A stretch of 64,000 bases of DNA from Paenibacillus sophorae (GTDB lineage Bacteria; Bacillota; Bacilli; Paenibacillales; Paenibacillaceae), in NCBI RefSeq assembly GCF_018966525.1, contig NZ_CP076607.1, forward strand, positions 2,728,001 through 2,792,000, given 5' to 3'. Under the pieces are notes generated by a model. That model was given only the letters and a program-made list of their open reading frames with translations, was not told the origin of the DNA and made no database searches. Shown piece after piece: positions 8,345 to 17,009 of this stretch (position 1 is the stretch's first letter; each line of letters starts with the position of its first letter). Made by a program: the position numbers and the translations under genes.

Positions 8345-9401
8345 TTATGATGTATAATGTCTTCCGAGTCCAAGCTCCGTAAGCAGCTGCCGGTAGGCGA
8401 TGGAAGTGCGGTCCGCCGGAATGTGAGCCTCTGCCGTCAGATCAAGCGGGAGGTCTTCCGGAGTCTGAGCCTCGACCATGTCGCGGTCTTCCTGGAACAC
8501 CTGAAGGTTAAAATCAATGGTAGGCTGAAGTGGAGCATCTTTATCGAAATTGCGTGAAATCGGGCAGAACAGACGGGTGTAGCGGGCCGAGACCGGGGAA
8601 GCGCAGTTCAGGATCATCAGCTTCCCGTCGTCTGGAAAATGCACGGTAAGCGACGCGGCGAACGGCGGGAATACGCGGAACGCGCGCAGCCACATAAAGC
8701 CTTCCGGAACGGGTACGTTCTGGCCTTTTCCGTAATTGCTGACCGTGCTCCAATAGTCGGCAAATAGCTCAGTGCCTTCGCGTCTCACCTTGTACTGCCG
8801 GGACCTCCGGATTATTGCGGTCGCCGAAGCTGTCCGTATGCACGTAAGCGAAATGGGAGACGTCCAGAAAGCCCTCCATTTGGCGTCCGGCGGAACCCGC
8901 GATGTCAAAGCTCGGAGGCAAAATATTGATGAAATCCGGATCATCCCAGCCCGGGAGGTCGGGAATTTGTTCCTCGGCACCCGAGAGACAAGTCCAGATC
9001 AGACCGTACCGCTCAACAGCGGGATACATAATCAGCTTCAGCTTGGGTGAAATTTTGCTGCTTGGGTGTGCGGGAACCGCGGTACATGTTCCTTCGCAGT
9101 TATACCGAAAGCCATGATAAGGGCATACGATCTCGTCGTTTTCAACCCATCCCATGCTGAGAGGGGCGCCCCGGTGGAAGCAAAGGTCGCGGGCAATAAC
9201 GACTTTGCCCTTGCTGCGGTAGCAGACGAGCTTTACGTCCAGCAGCTTCACAGCCAGCGGCTTGTCCGCAATCTCGCTTGCGATGGCTACCGGATACCAG
9301 TATTTGGAGAGGACATGCCAGTCATTTTCCGTAAATGTACAGTCGCGCGGAAGCTGCGTTTGGGCGGCTTCGGCAGGGGAATTAGCTTTAACATTCATCA
9401 T
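8345..9401 (-). pseudogene. Rieske [2Fe-2S] non-heme iron oxygenase, large subunit, frameshifted
   Basis: Oxygenase of the aromatic-ring-hydroxylating or N/O-demethylase type. The first frame (9401 to 8769) holds the Rieske cluster ligands CFHRG and CPYHG and the start of the catalytic domain with iron ligands DVSHFAYVH. It then runs out, while the remainder continues in another frame to 8345 (YKVRREGTELFADYW onward to TELGLGRHYTS). Removing one G in the CCGGG run near 8797-8803 restores one 351-residue protein, a normal length. So it is either a recent single-base insertion or a sequencing error. Starts: two adjacent ATGs (9401, 9398); AGGTG at 9410-9406 fits 9398 better. Its leader carries a purine-riboswitch-like element. 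The family includes purine N-demethylases, so a purine substrate is possible (inference). Confidence 0.85.
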
Positions 9402-9441
9402 CTTTCACCTCACGAATTATTGGGATTTTCCGTTGGCACAG

Positions 9442-9604
9442 AAAACCCCGGGCGCCAAGAGGCGCACAGTTAAATCTCCTCATTCGTTCCGGCATCTCAA
9501 AGTACCGGACAGAAAAGGAAATAACTGATACACCTCTTGTAGCCTGGGGCAATTCACGGTTGCCTGTAGAGACGCTCACCCACATTGTGAGCTTATACAA
9601 GAAG
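9442..9604 (-). promoter_or_regulatory. variant purine-class riboswitch with terminator/antiterminator
   Basis: Read on the minus strand. P1: CTTCTTGTA (9604-9596) with TACAAGAGG (9541-9533), 9 bp. P2: GCTCAC (9592-9587) with GTGAGC (9579-9574), 7-nt loop AATGTGG. J2/3: GTCTCTAC (9573-9566), against the canonical GTTTCTAC. P3: GGCAA (9564-9560) with TTGCC (9552-9548), 7-nt loop CCGTGAA. The GG of loop 2 and CC of loop 3 can make the class-defining kissing pairs. J3/1 is CCAGGC then T, about 3 nt longer than canonical ACT; the base at position 74 is C as in guanine sensors. Expression platform: hairpin GCGCC-TCTT-GGCGC (9465-9452) then GGGG and TTTT. CAAGAGG of P1 is the exact complement of CCTCTTG (9462-9456) inside that hairpin, so ligand binding should favour termination (OFF switch). 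Confidence 0.8.
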
Positions 9605-9608
9605 CAGC

Positions 9609-9638
9609 AATATAATAGTGTCAGGTTATGTGACGCAA
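9609..9638 (-). promoter_or_regulatory. promoter for the riboswitch/Rieske transcript
   Basis: -35 TTGCGT (9638-9633), 18-bp spacer, -10 TATATT (9614-9609). Transcription would begin at about 9602, exactly where P1 of the aptamer starts. Confidence 0.6.
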
Positions 9639-10671
9639 TTATTGGCTTTATCATAAACGCGCTCTAGTGGGTTGTCAATATCATTTTAAATTTTAATGGT
9701 TTCGGTAACGAAATTTAAGGCACTCCGCACAATTAATTAGTGAGAACGCCGCTGGTGGTTCAGAAACCTTACATTAATCTCACCGCTTCCGGCAGTATTG
9801 GTGTTCAATTTGAGGCGGAAGGTATTCTTTTTCAGTAGCGTTTTAACCTGTGATGGAGAGAGAGAGGGATTGCTCTGTAAGAGTTGGGCGGCCGCGCCGG
9901 AGACGATGGGCGTAGACATGCTGGTGCCGGACATTACGAAATAGTGTTTACTGATTCTCTGGTAAGGAAGCTCGCGGTCCAGCTTGGAGCGGGGAGACCG
10001 CAGCGAAATAATCGTCTCGCCCGGTGCGATCAGGTCCGGCTTATTCTCTCCGAAGCGTGCGGGTCCTCGGCTGGAGAACCAGGCTATGCGGTCGTCGGCT
10101 TGCGGGAGAGTGCGGCGGTCGTCCACCGCTCCGACCGTAATGGCCGAAGGACTGTTACCCGGGGATTCAATCGTACCGTACCCGGGCCCGCCGTTTCCAG
10201 CCGCAATCACCACGGTCAGTCCGGCCTTGACCGCCTGCTCCACGGCTTGGCAGAGAGGATCGTCCTTATAAGAAGAATTTATCGGACCGCCTAACGACAG
10301 GGATAGAATGCGCAGCTTCAGCCGCTTTTTGTGAGCAACACACCATTCGATTCCCTTAATAATCGTGGAGTCGTATCCGCTGCCATTGCGGTCCAATACT
10401 TTGACGCCCACGATGCCCGCTTCCGGCGCAGAACCCTTGTATTTCCCTTTGCTCGACCATCCGTTTCCCGCCGCATCTCCGGCGACATGAGTCCCGTGAC
10501 CATTATCGTCGTAAGGCCGTTGTCTGTGGTTAATGAAGTCCTTAAAGGCGATAATCCGGTTGGCGGGCCGGATCAGGTCCGGGTGCGGAAAGACCCCGGT
10601 GTCGAGAACAGCAATATTGATCCCTTTTCCGGTAAGACCTTTTTCTCGTTGAACAGATTCAGTGTCGCAGT

Positions 10672-10704
10672 CCCCCACCTCTAAGCCAACAGCGAAGGTG
10701 GGGG
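10672..10704 (+). repeat. left-end hairpin of the TnpB element
   Basis: Perfect 9-bp stem CCCCCACCT/AGGTGGGGG with a 15-nt loop. Confidence 0.8.
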
Positions 10705-10780
10705 TTAGACACTTCTGCTTAACAAACATATGTTCTTGTGTTATGCTAGATCCATCAAACTTACGATGGAGGCGCATCTC

Positions 10781-12128
10781 ATGAAGGTGGTCAAAACACT
10801 CAAACATCCGATTACGTCTCACCACCGCATGCTAGATGCGACTCTCCATGTGTATCAAGAGGCGCTCACGTTCTTGATTATGGTCATTCAAGAGCAGTTT
10901 ATAGCCTTGGCATCGTTATCCACCCAAGCGGTAGTGACGGCGGTAGAACGGCTGATTCACCGTACCAAGAACAATCCGAATCCGCTCTACGCCGAATTTG
11001 ATCAACGCTTTTATAAGTTTCCTTCGTACTTCCGCAGAAGTGCCATTGCAGAAGCGTTTGGCATTATGAAAAGCCATCATTCCCGTTTTCAGCTTTGGCA
11101 AGCCGAGCGACAACACGCTCAGCAAGAAGGGAAACGCTTTTCGAAGAAACCGCCGACACTCCAAGCTCAGCATCAGGCGTTCCCTTGCTTGTACAAAGGC
11201 AATATGTTCATTCGAACCTCTGATAGGGCAGCCAACATCAAGATATTTCATCAAGGTGATTGGGTCTGGCTCCCCATTACCTTTAAGGAACAAGACCTAT
11301 TTAAACGTAACGTGTGGAGCATGAAAGAATGCAACCCCACATTGGTTCGGAAAGGAAAACGCTATGCCCTACATATCGCCTACGAAGGGGATGTGAAGTT
11401 GACTCAGGCGGAACGTTCCAAGCAGCGGGTGTGTGCGGCCCGATTTAGGGTTAACGAATTCCGCAGTCTGTTCCGTGATGGACGCTAACGGCACTGTCTT
11501 GGCGAGGACATTTATCAACCAAGCTAAAGAAAAAGACCGGATGCGCCAAATCACAGGCAAACTGAAACAAGCCCAGCGTCAATCCGGTATAGGGGCAAAA
11601 CCGAATTTCTGGCGGCGGATGAACGGCTTACAGACGCATATCGTCCACGATACCGCGCATCAAATTCTCGCCTTTGCTCAAAAGCACAGCGCAGATGTCA
11701 TTGTCATGGAGTTTTTAGGCAAGATGCGTCTGCCTAAAGGAACATGGGGAGCTAAGCGGCTTCGTGCCAAACTCCAGTTTTGGGCCAAACGGCGCATCCA
11801 AACGAAAGTTACCGAAATGGCGCATTTCTTGGGGATGCGGGTTTCCATGGTCAACCCTGCGAATACAAGTGCGCTTGCTTTTGATGGCAGTGGATGGGTA
11901 CAACGAAACACGAAGCGTGATGTTGCTGTATTCGCAACAGGAAAAACGTATCACGCAGACCTTAATGCCTCGTATAACATCGGCGCACGATACGTGCTGC
12001 GCAACCTACAAAAAGCCACACCTGAAAAGATGTGGTTGTCCTTGAAGGCAAAAGACCCTTCATTGACAAAACGAACGTATTGGACGTTGGCTTCCCTCAT
12101 TCGGGTGCAACAGGCGTTGAGTCTTTAG
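10781..12128 (+). pseudogene. tnpB: TnpB-family RNA-guided nuclease, frameshifted
   Basis: Start ATG 10781 has GGAGG 8 bases upstream. The first frame stops at 11488 and the second, beginning within the same stretch, carries PDLGLTNSAVCSV (RuvC-I Asp), VIVMEFLG (RuvC-II Glu) and HADLNASYNIGARY (RuvC-III Asp). Deleting one C from the CCC at 11439-11441 joins them into a 448-residue protein. The usual four-cysteine zinc finger between RuvC-II and RuvC-III is absent: the segment NPANTSALAFDGSGW...FATGKTYHADLN has no Cys, marking a zinc-less TnpB subgroup. Present sequence would give no intact nuclease. Confidence 0.85.
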
Positions 12129-12216
12129 GTCATAAAGCTCATAGCGTGTGCAACCCTGTATCGATGCCAACAGAAGCCCCCACTTCATGCGTAAGCTAAA
12201 TGGGGGAGAGTTCACT
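12040..12216 (+). ncRNA. putative omega RNA / right end of the TnpB element
   Basis: In TnpB elements the guide RNA overlaps the 3' end of tnpB and runs to the right end. Here that region ends with an imperfect hairpin CCCCCACTT/AAATGGGGG (12177-12206). The guide would then be read from the flanking peptidase DNA after about 12216. Assigned by position and the hairpin only. Confidence 0.4.
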
Positions 12217-12452
12217 AATGACCCGAATGGCTGCCGGTTTAGCGCCGGGCGCATAAGATTGCCTAATCTTTTGTCTTAAAGAACGATGGAGCTTCGCGGC
12301 ATATTGCTGCGGCCAAATCTGTCTGTCCATAGTTTAGGCTCACCTCACCAGTGCAGTGTATGCACCATCAAATCCGTGGGTGATAAACTATGAATCCCAG
12401 GAGGCAGCTCATTTCCGTTGAAACACAGAGCGGGAGGAGCGGGTTAATCGCA

Positions 12453-13607
12453 TCAGCCGATGACCTTTCGTCCGGTGTAGATTTCCGGGTGTGCGGCGTA
12501 ATGATATTGCAGCATGAGACCCTCAAACACGGCGTCCCAGCTTCGGGATTTTGCCGTTTCCAGCGCTTTTTCGCTTAGAATCTGCCGATTATACGGATTG
12601 AGCATTTTGATGATTGCCTTGGTTAGCTCCGGCACGCTGCCGTACTTGCATACAAGCGCATTTTTGTGGTTCTCCGTAAAATCGGTCACGCCGCCGGAAT
12701 CGGTGCAGATGACAGGCAGCCCGCTCGCCATCGCCTCAAGCAGCACATTGCCGAACGTCTCGGTACCGGAAGGAAATATAAACGCATCTGCGCTCGCATA
12801 GATTGCGGCCAGTTCGGCGCCGCGGCGGCTCCCCGTAAAAATGGTGTTCGGCATCCTTTTGGCAATCAGCTCCGGCAAATAAGGCCCCTCCCCGGTGAAG
12901 ACCCATTTTACCTGCTTCCCGTATCGCTGATTAACCTGCATGATGCTGTCGGCCAGCGTCTGCAGACCCTTCTCCGCCGCGATGCGGCCAACGTAGAGAA
13001 ATACAGTTTCCTCCGTCCCGGCGAGCTTTTCCCTAATTTCGGAGGAGTAATTCCCGGGATTAAACCGCTCAAGATCGATTCCCCGTGGCCAAAGGGCTAA
13101 ATTTTGTATGCCATGCCGTGTTAAATCTTGTAGCGTACTTCGGGAAGGGGCGAGATTGACGTGCGCGAAGCTGTGAAACCAGCGCATGTATGCCCATAAA
13201 GCTTTGCTAAAATACTGCATATGGTAAAATTGAAGGTACTTGTCGAAGCTCGTATGGTAGGACATGATGATTGGTATATTCAGCGCTCTTGCGGCCCGCA
13301 AGCCGCTCCAGCCGATGCCGAGTTCCGTGACAATATGGACAACATCGGGTCCAAAGTCCGAGAGCTGCTCAAGAACTTTGGGATAAGGAGGGAACGCGAG
13401 GCGGCAATCCGGATAGATATGGGGTGTAAATCCTTTGAACCGTACGACAGGGATCCCGTCTGCTTCAGGTTCATCGGTCTCATAATCAGGGGCGAAGAAC
13501 ATATGCTCAATACCGCTTCGGGTCAAATATTGGCTCAAATACATCAACGTATTGGACACACCATTGATTTGCGGGTAAAACGTATCTGTGAAGAAGGCTA
13601 TCCTCAA
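12453..13607 (-). CDS. family 4 glycosyltransferase (MgtA-like)
   Basis: GT-B glycosyltransferase resembling GDP-mannose or UDP-glucose dependent lipid/mannosyl transferases. N-terminus RIAFFTDTFYPQINGVSNT is the hallmark of this subgroup; the middle has HIVTELGIGWSGLRAARAL, and the donor site has PSGTETFGNVLLEAMASGLPVI with the two conserved glutamates. 384 residues from TTG 13607, chosen because AAAGGA lies 10 bases upstream; an upstream ATG at 13640 lacks a ribosome site. Transcribed alone, divergent from the SDR gene. Acceptor unknown, perhaps a membrane glycolipid. Confidence 0.88.
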   Translation of the reverse strand: MRIAFFTDTFYPQINGVSNTLMYLSQYLTRSGIEHMFFAPDYETDEPEADGIPVVRFKGFTPHIYPDCRLAFPPYPKVLEQLSDFGPDVVHIVTELGIGWSGLRAARALNIPIIMSYHTSFDKYLQFYHMQYFSKALWAYMRWFHSFAHVNLAPSRSTLQDLTRHGIQNLALWPRGIDLERFNPGNYSSEIREKLAGTEETVFLYVGRIAAEKGLQTLADSIMQVNQRYGKQVKWVFTGEGPYLPELIAKRMPNTIFTGSRRGAELAAIYASADAFIFPSGTETFGNVLLEAMASGLPVICTDSGGVTDFTENHKNALVCKYGSVPELTKAIIKMLNPYNRQILSEKALETAKSRSWDAVFEGLMLQYHYAAHPEIYTGRKVIG

Positions 13608-13728
13608 AATAATCAAATCCTTTACCGTTGAATGGACCACTGTATTTAACTATATTATTCATATGCAAATCCCAAACTGCCGAAAGGTAAAATGGCTATT
13701 AAATTTAGTTTTAGGGTGGTTGATTATC

Positions 13729-14463
13729 ATGCTGACTAATAAAAAATTGATCATAACCGGCGCGGCTTCCGGGATCGGAAAAGAAATCGTGAAGCTCGGT
13801 TTGCGCGAGGGCGCTTCGGTGATCGCATGCGATATTAACGGCCGGTTGCTTGAAGAGCTGAAGCAGTCTACGGATGCTTGCCAGAATCTGCACACCTATC
13901 AAGTGGATGTAAGCGACTATGATCAGGTTCGCGATTTTTTTGCCTACATTGAACAGGAGCACCCGGATGCGGACAGCTTGGTGAATAACGCGGGGATTTA
14001 CTTGGCGAGAAGCATTCTGGATTATCAAGAGGACGAAATCGCCAGGGTCATGGATATTAACATTAAGGGAGCCGTCTATTTCTCGCAGCTGTTCGGAAGG
14101 CGGATGCTTCGCAATCAGCGCCGGGGAACAATCGTCAATTTGTCCTCTGTGTCGGGTATGGAGGGAAGCTCGGATGCGATTTATGGAATGACCAAGGCGG
14201 CCTTACTCGGATTAACCAAGAGCTGCGCCATGAATTTTTCGCCGTACATACGCGTTAACGCTGTCGCGCCCACGATGGTCGACACTTCAATGATGGAGAC
14301 TATTCCCGAATGGAGAAAACAGGAGTATCTGAGTCATCAACTGATCCCTGTGCCGGTATTACCGGAGGATGTGGCTGAAACGGTCGTTTTTTTACTGTCC
14401 GATAAATCCAAACATTACACGGGCGCAACCTTTGATATTAACAATGGCGGGTATTTAAGATAA
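13729..14463 (+). CDS. short-chain dehydrogenase/reductase
   Basis: NAD(P)-dependent oxidoreductase with a Rossmann fold. Motifs: cofactor loop TGAASGIG (10-17), Asp35 after the second strand (suggesting NAD preference), NNAG (86-89), and catalytic Ser140, Tyr152, Lys156 (YGMTK). 244 residues, classical SDR length. Start ATG 13729 follows TAGGGTGG by 9 bases; longer upstream frames have no ribosome site. Substrate unknown. Confidence 0.9.
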   Translation: MLTNKKLIITGAASGIGKEIVKLGLREGASVIACDINGRLLEELKQSTDACQNLHTYQVDVSDYDQVRDFFAYIEQEHPDADSLVNNAGIYLARSILDYQEDEIARVMDINIKGAVYFSQLFGRRMLRNQRRGTIVNLSSVSGMEGSSDAIYGMTKAALLGLTKSCAMNFSPYIRVNAVAPTMVDTSMMETIPEWRKQEYLSHQLIPVPVLPEDVAETVVFLLSDKSKHYTGATFDINNGGYLR

Positions 14464-15071
14464 TGTGCCGGGCTGCACGGAAATGAGGCTGGAGGATGCC
14501 GGGTTCTTTTGCGGAGAACGGCTCTTGTTGAACCCGGACAGCAGGAAAACCTAAGGCCTTGGTCATAATAAAAGGTTAAACAAACGCGGTTTGAAAAACC
14601 TGTAACCATACCTCTTTTTTTCGAAACTGTTAATTCTAGAAGGACATTCATGCGAAAATACATGTTTTTCCTGCTTAACCTCTCGTTGGGGCAGAAACAG
14701 CTTGAAATTCCTCGCGATCGCAGCTTTTTCCAAATTGATCAATAGAATTAATGAAAAAAACTGCACTGACGCCCAAGAATCAATTGGCAAGCGAGAAATG
14801 GAAGACCTCCTCCAGAATAATCGAGGCGGTGGCCATTAAGTTCGCATCTCCGCCCAGCGTCGATTGGCAAATCGTGAGGTCGCGCCTGATCCCATGTCAC
14901 ATTCTCTCTCATCCAAACGCTGAATCTTAGTCGGTATGCACAATTAATAATGAGAATTTTAGATATTATGACAATATACATGCCATCAACATTTAAACGG
15001 TTAATGACTCAAGATATAATATGACTATTAGCACATATGCTGGCTTAAGCCACTGAAAGGTATGAGGAGTC
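14464..15071. other. 608-base intergenic region
   Basis: Contains a long-looped hairpin CCGGGTTC/GAACCCGG (14499-14537) without a T-tract, a decayed ROK gene fragment on the minus strand (14780-14896), and a likely promoter for the next gene: TTTAAA, 17 bases, TATAAT (14992-15020). Nothing else convincing is seen. Confidence 0.6.
14780..14896 (-). pseudogene. C-terminal remnant of a ROK-family protein
   Basis: In one minus-strand frame the sequence reads HGIRRDLTICQSTLGGDANL then MATASIILEEVFHFSLAN and a stop. This matches the typical C-terminus of ROK-type regulators or sugar kinases (S-x-LG-x-DA-x-LM-A-A). A stop (minus TGA at 14899-14897) lies directly upstream in the same frame and no N-terminal part is found, so it is a relic. 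Confidence 0.55.
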
Positions 15072-16517
15072 ATGAGCCTGGAAGCTTTGAATGAACGAGT
15101 GAAAACCGATCTTTCCTACCTTGCCTTTGGAGGCGCGGCTTGGGTACAGCCGAAGAATCATTCCGAAGGGCATGTCTATGACGTCGTGATTATCGGGGGA
15201 GGTCAAAGCGGCTTGGCTGCGGCTTTCGGCCTGCTGCGTGAACGGATATCGAATATTCTTGTTATTGATGAGAACCGTGAGGGTCTGGAGGGGCCGTGGG
15301 AGACCTATGCGCGGATGGTTACGCTGCGCACGCCCAAGCATCTGACTTCCGTCGACCTTGGGATACCTTCTCTGACCTTCCGCTCCTGGTGGGAAGCGCA
15401 GTTCGGACCGCAGGGCTGGGATGAGGTCGTTAAGATTCCACGGGGCGACTGGATGAATTATTTACGCTGGTACCGGCAGGTTCTGGATCTTCCGGTCATT
15501 AATGAAGTCAAGCTGAAGCTGATCGAGCCTGCCGCGGACGGGATTCATCGCTTGCATATTGATGGAGCGGGAGCGCCTTCGGAACAATTATTGGCACGAA
15601 AAGTTGTCCTGGCCACAGGCATTCAGGGGGGCGGCGAATGGCATGTGCCTCCATTAATTGCCGATAATTTGCCGAGCCACCTGTATGCCCACACTTCGGA
15701 GATGATTGATTTTGAAGCGCTGAAAGGCAAAAAAATCGGGATTCTGGGCGGCGGAGCATCGGCCTTTGACAATGCCAATTTCGCCTTATCCCAAGGCGTG
15801 GCCGAAGCTCATGTCTTTGTACGTCGGGAGAAGCTGCCGAGCGTCAATCCGATCCGCCAAATGGAATCATCGGGGATGATTGAGCGTTTCCACGTACTGA
15901 CGGATGCCGAGAAATATGCGGCGATTTCTCATTTCTTCAAGTACAATCAGCCGCCGACCAACGATACCTTTGAACGGGCGGCTGCATGGCCCGGATTTGA
16001 GCTGCATCTTGGCGCTCCATGGCTTGATGTGGAGAGCGATGGCGAAGGAGCAACGGTGACCACGCCTCAAGGCAGGTTCACCTTTGATTTCCTGATCGTC
16101 AGCACCGGTCTTCTCAGCGATCCCGGCTTACGTCCGGAACTCCGGTTGATCGAGAGCCATATTGCCCGGTGGGGTGATGTCTACGAGGCTCCGGCAGAGG
16201 TGGCCAATCCGCAGCTTGATGCGCATCCTTACCTCAGTCCCGGCTTTGCGCTCACCGGCCGAGACGCGGAGGGAGAGCAATTCCTGCATGGACTGTTCGT
16301 CTTTAACTACTCGGCACTTGCGAGCTGCGGACTTTCGGCTTCCGCCATTTCAGGCACGAAGAACGCGGTACCGAAGCTCGTCTCCGGAGTGGCGGACCAA
16401 TTGTTCCTTGACGACCGGGACGAGATTCTGAAATCCTTCATTGATTATGATGAGGCCGAATTTGTCGGCGAGTGGTCGAAATCAACGCCGAGCGATGAGC
16501 TTGAACGAAAAATATAA
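15072..16517 (+). CDS. FAD/NAD(P)-binding oxidoreductase, CzcO/flavin-monooxygenase-like
   Basis: 481 residues with two dinucleotide-binding motifs: VVIIGGGQSGLAAAFGL near residues 37-53 (FAD) and KIGILGGGASAFDNANFA near 222-239 (NAD(P)). ATG motif VLATGIQGGG lies between them and FLIVSTGL near 345. This order is that of class B-like flavoprotein monooxygenases and thioredoxin-reductase-like enzymes. No FMO fingerprint is fully clear, so the reaction is unknown. GAGGAG precedes the ATG. A terminator follows. Confidence 0.82.
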   Translation: MSLEALNERVKTDLSYLAFGGAAWVQPKNHSEGHVYDVVIIGGGQSGLAAAFGLLRERISNILVIDENREGLEGPWETYARMVTLRTPKHLTSVDLGIPSLTFRSWWEAQFGPQGWDEVVKIPRGDWMNYLRWYRQVLDLPVINEVKLKLIEPAADGIHRLHIDGAGAPSEQLLARKVVLATGIQGGGEWHVPPLIADNLPSHLYAHTSEMIDFEALKGKKIGILGGGASAFDNANFALSQGVAEAHVFVRREKLPSVNPIRQMESSGMIERFHVLTDAEKYAAISHFFKYNQPPTNDTFERAAAWPGFELHLGAPWLDVESDGEGATVTTPQGRFTFDFLIVSTGLLSDPGLRPELRLIESHIARWGDVYEAPAEVANPQLDAHPYLSPGFALTGRDAEGEQFLHGLFVFNYSALASCGLSASAISGTKNAVPKLVSGVADQLFLDDRDEILKSFIDYDEAEFVGEWSKSTPSDELERKI

Positions 16518-16534
16518 TCTGCTCGAATCAAGAA

Positions 16535-16557
16535 GCGCCCGGGAAACCGGGCGTTTT
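16535..16557 (+). terminator. rho-independent terminator
   Basis: GCGCCCGG, GAAA tetraloop-like turn, CCGGGCG, TTTTT directly after the flavoprotein gene. Confidence 0.9.
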
Positions 16558-16670
16558 TGGGTTTTCGAGAAACGGGCGCCGCTTATAAAAGGACGGCGCA
16601 GCCGCTTTTTCTCATGCTACAATAGAATTGTTCGAGCTCCTCTTCAACATATCTAGCGGGAGGTTACTTA

Positions 16671-17007
16671 ATGGATAAAAGCGTTGCAGCTTTGGTTAAA
16701 GATGTCGGATCGCAGGACCGGAACGCGCGGTACGACGCTTACATGGAACTCCTGTCCATGACTAACGGGAAAGTGGATTGGGCCTATGTGGTTTGGGATG
16801 ATCTGAAAGCGGATTTATCTCATCCCGATAACCATTCGCGTTCCATTGCGGCGCAGCTTTGACATTATTCAAGGCCTGCGGAAATTGTACGAGCAGGACG
16901 GGGATGAAGCGGTCTAGCTTAAAGCCCTGGAATGGATTGAAACGGAGGAGGATCTGAAATACCGGAAGAAGTACGCAGCGGTGTGGAAGGAGAAGAAGGG
17001 AAAGTGA
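16671..17007 (+). pseudogene. decayed HEAT-like/hypothetical protein gene
   Basis: ATG 16671 with GGGAGG upstream gives 63 good codons (MDKSVAALVKDVGSQDRNAR...) and stops at 16862. A second frame then resumes with FDIIQGLRKLYEQDGDEAV, meets a TAG near 16917, and continues LKALEWIETEEDLKYRKKYA to TGA 17007. The two parts read like the ends of one protein with an internal deletion of many codons plus a nonsense change. I recall similar HEAT-type proteins in Paenibacillus but cannot verify. An extended -10 (TGCTACAAT, 16615-16623) lies upstream. Confidence 0.65.
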
Positions 17008-17009
17008 AC

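Larger units (their letters stand above)
10665..12216 (+). mobile_element. IS605/IS1341-type element carrying only tnpB
   Basis: About 1.55 kb inserted in the peptidase gene. Both ends carry C5/G5 hairpins (10672-10704 and 12177-12206), as single-strand-transposing IS200/IS605 elements do. There are no terminal inverted repeats and no visible target duplication, as expected for the group. There is no tnpA, so mobility would need a transposase from elsewhere. Boundaries are estimated from the peptidase frame on each side and are good to about 10 bases. Confidence 0.8.
9737..12330 (-). pseudogene. S8 subtilisin-family peptidase split by an insertion element
   Basis: The catalytic domain lies at about 10665-9737 and shows the whole triad: Asp in IAVLDTG, His in GHGTHVAG, Ser in GTSMSTP. 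It begins in frame at TESVQREKGLTGKG. The N-terminus lies on the other side of the insertion: ATG 12330, preceded by AGGTGAG, gives MDRQIWPQQYAAKLHRSLRQ and continues to AAIRVI near 12217. No signal peptide is visible, so this is an intracellular-type or unusually secreted subtilase. Between the two parts I would expect an inhibitor-like propeptide of roughly 80 residues; it is in neither flank, so a deletion may have come with the insertion (inference). The downstream part also has in-frame codons inside the element but is unlikely to be made correctly. Confidence 0.85.

Noticed and set aside
9388..9654. 88-codon minus-strand frame in the Rieske leader
   Set aside because: It runs through the aptamer and terminator; its codons are explained by the riboswitch structure.
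14944..14968. Fur-box-like AT-rich stretch AATAATGAGAATTTTAG
   Set aside because: Only about 11 of 19 positions match the Fur consensus and the region is AT-rich anyway.
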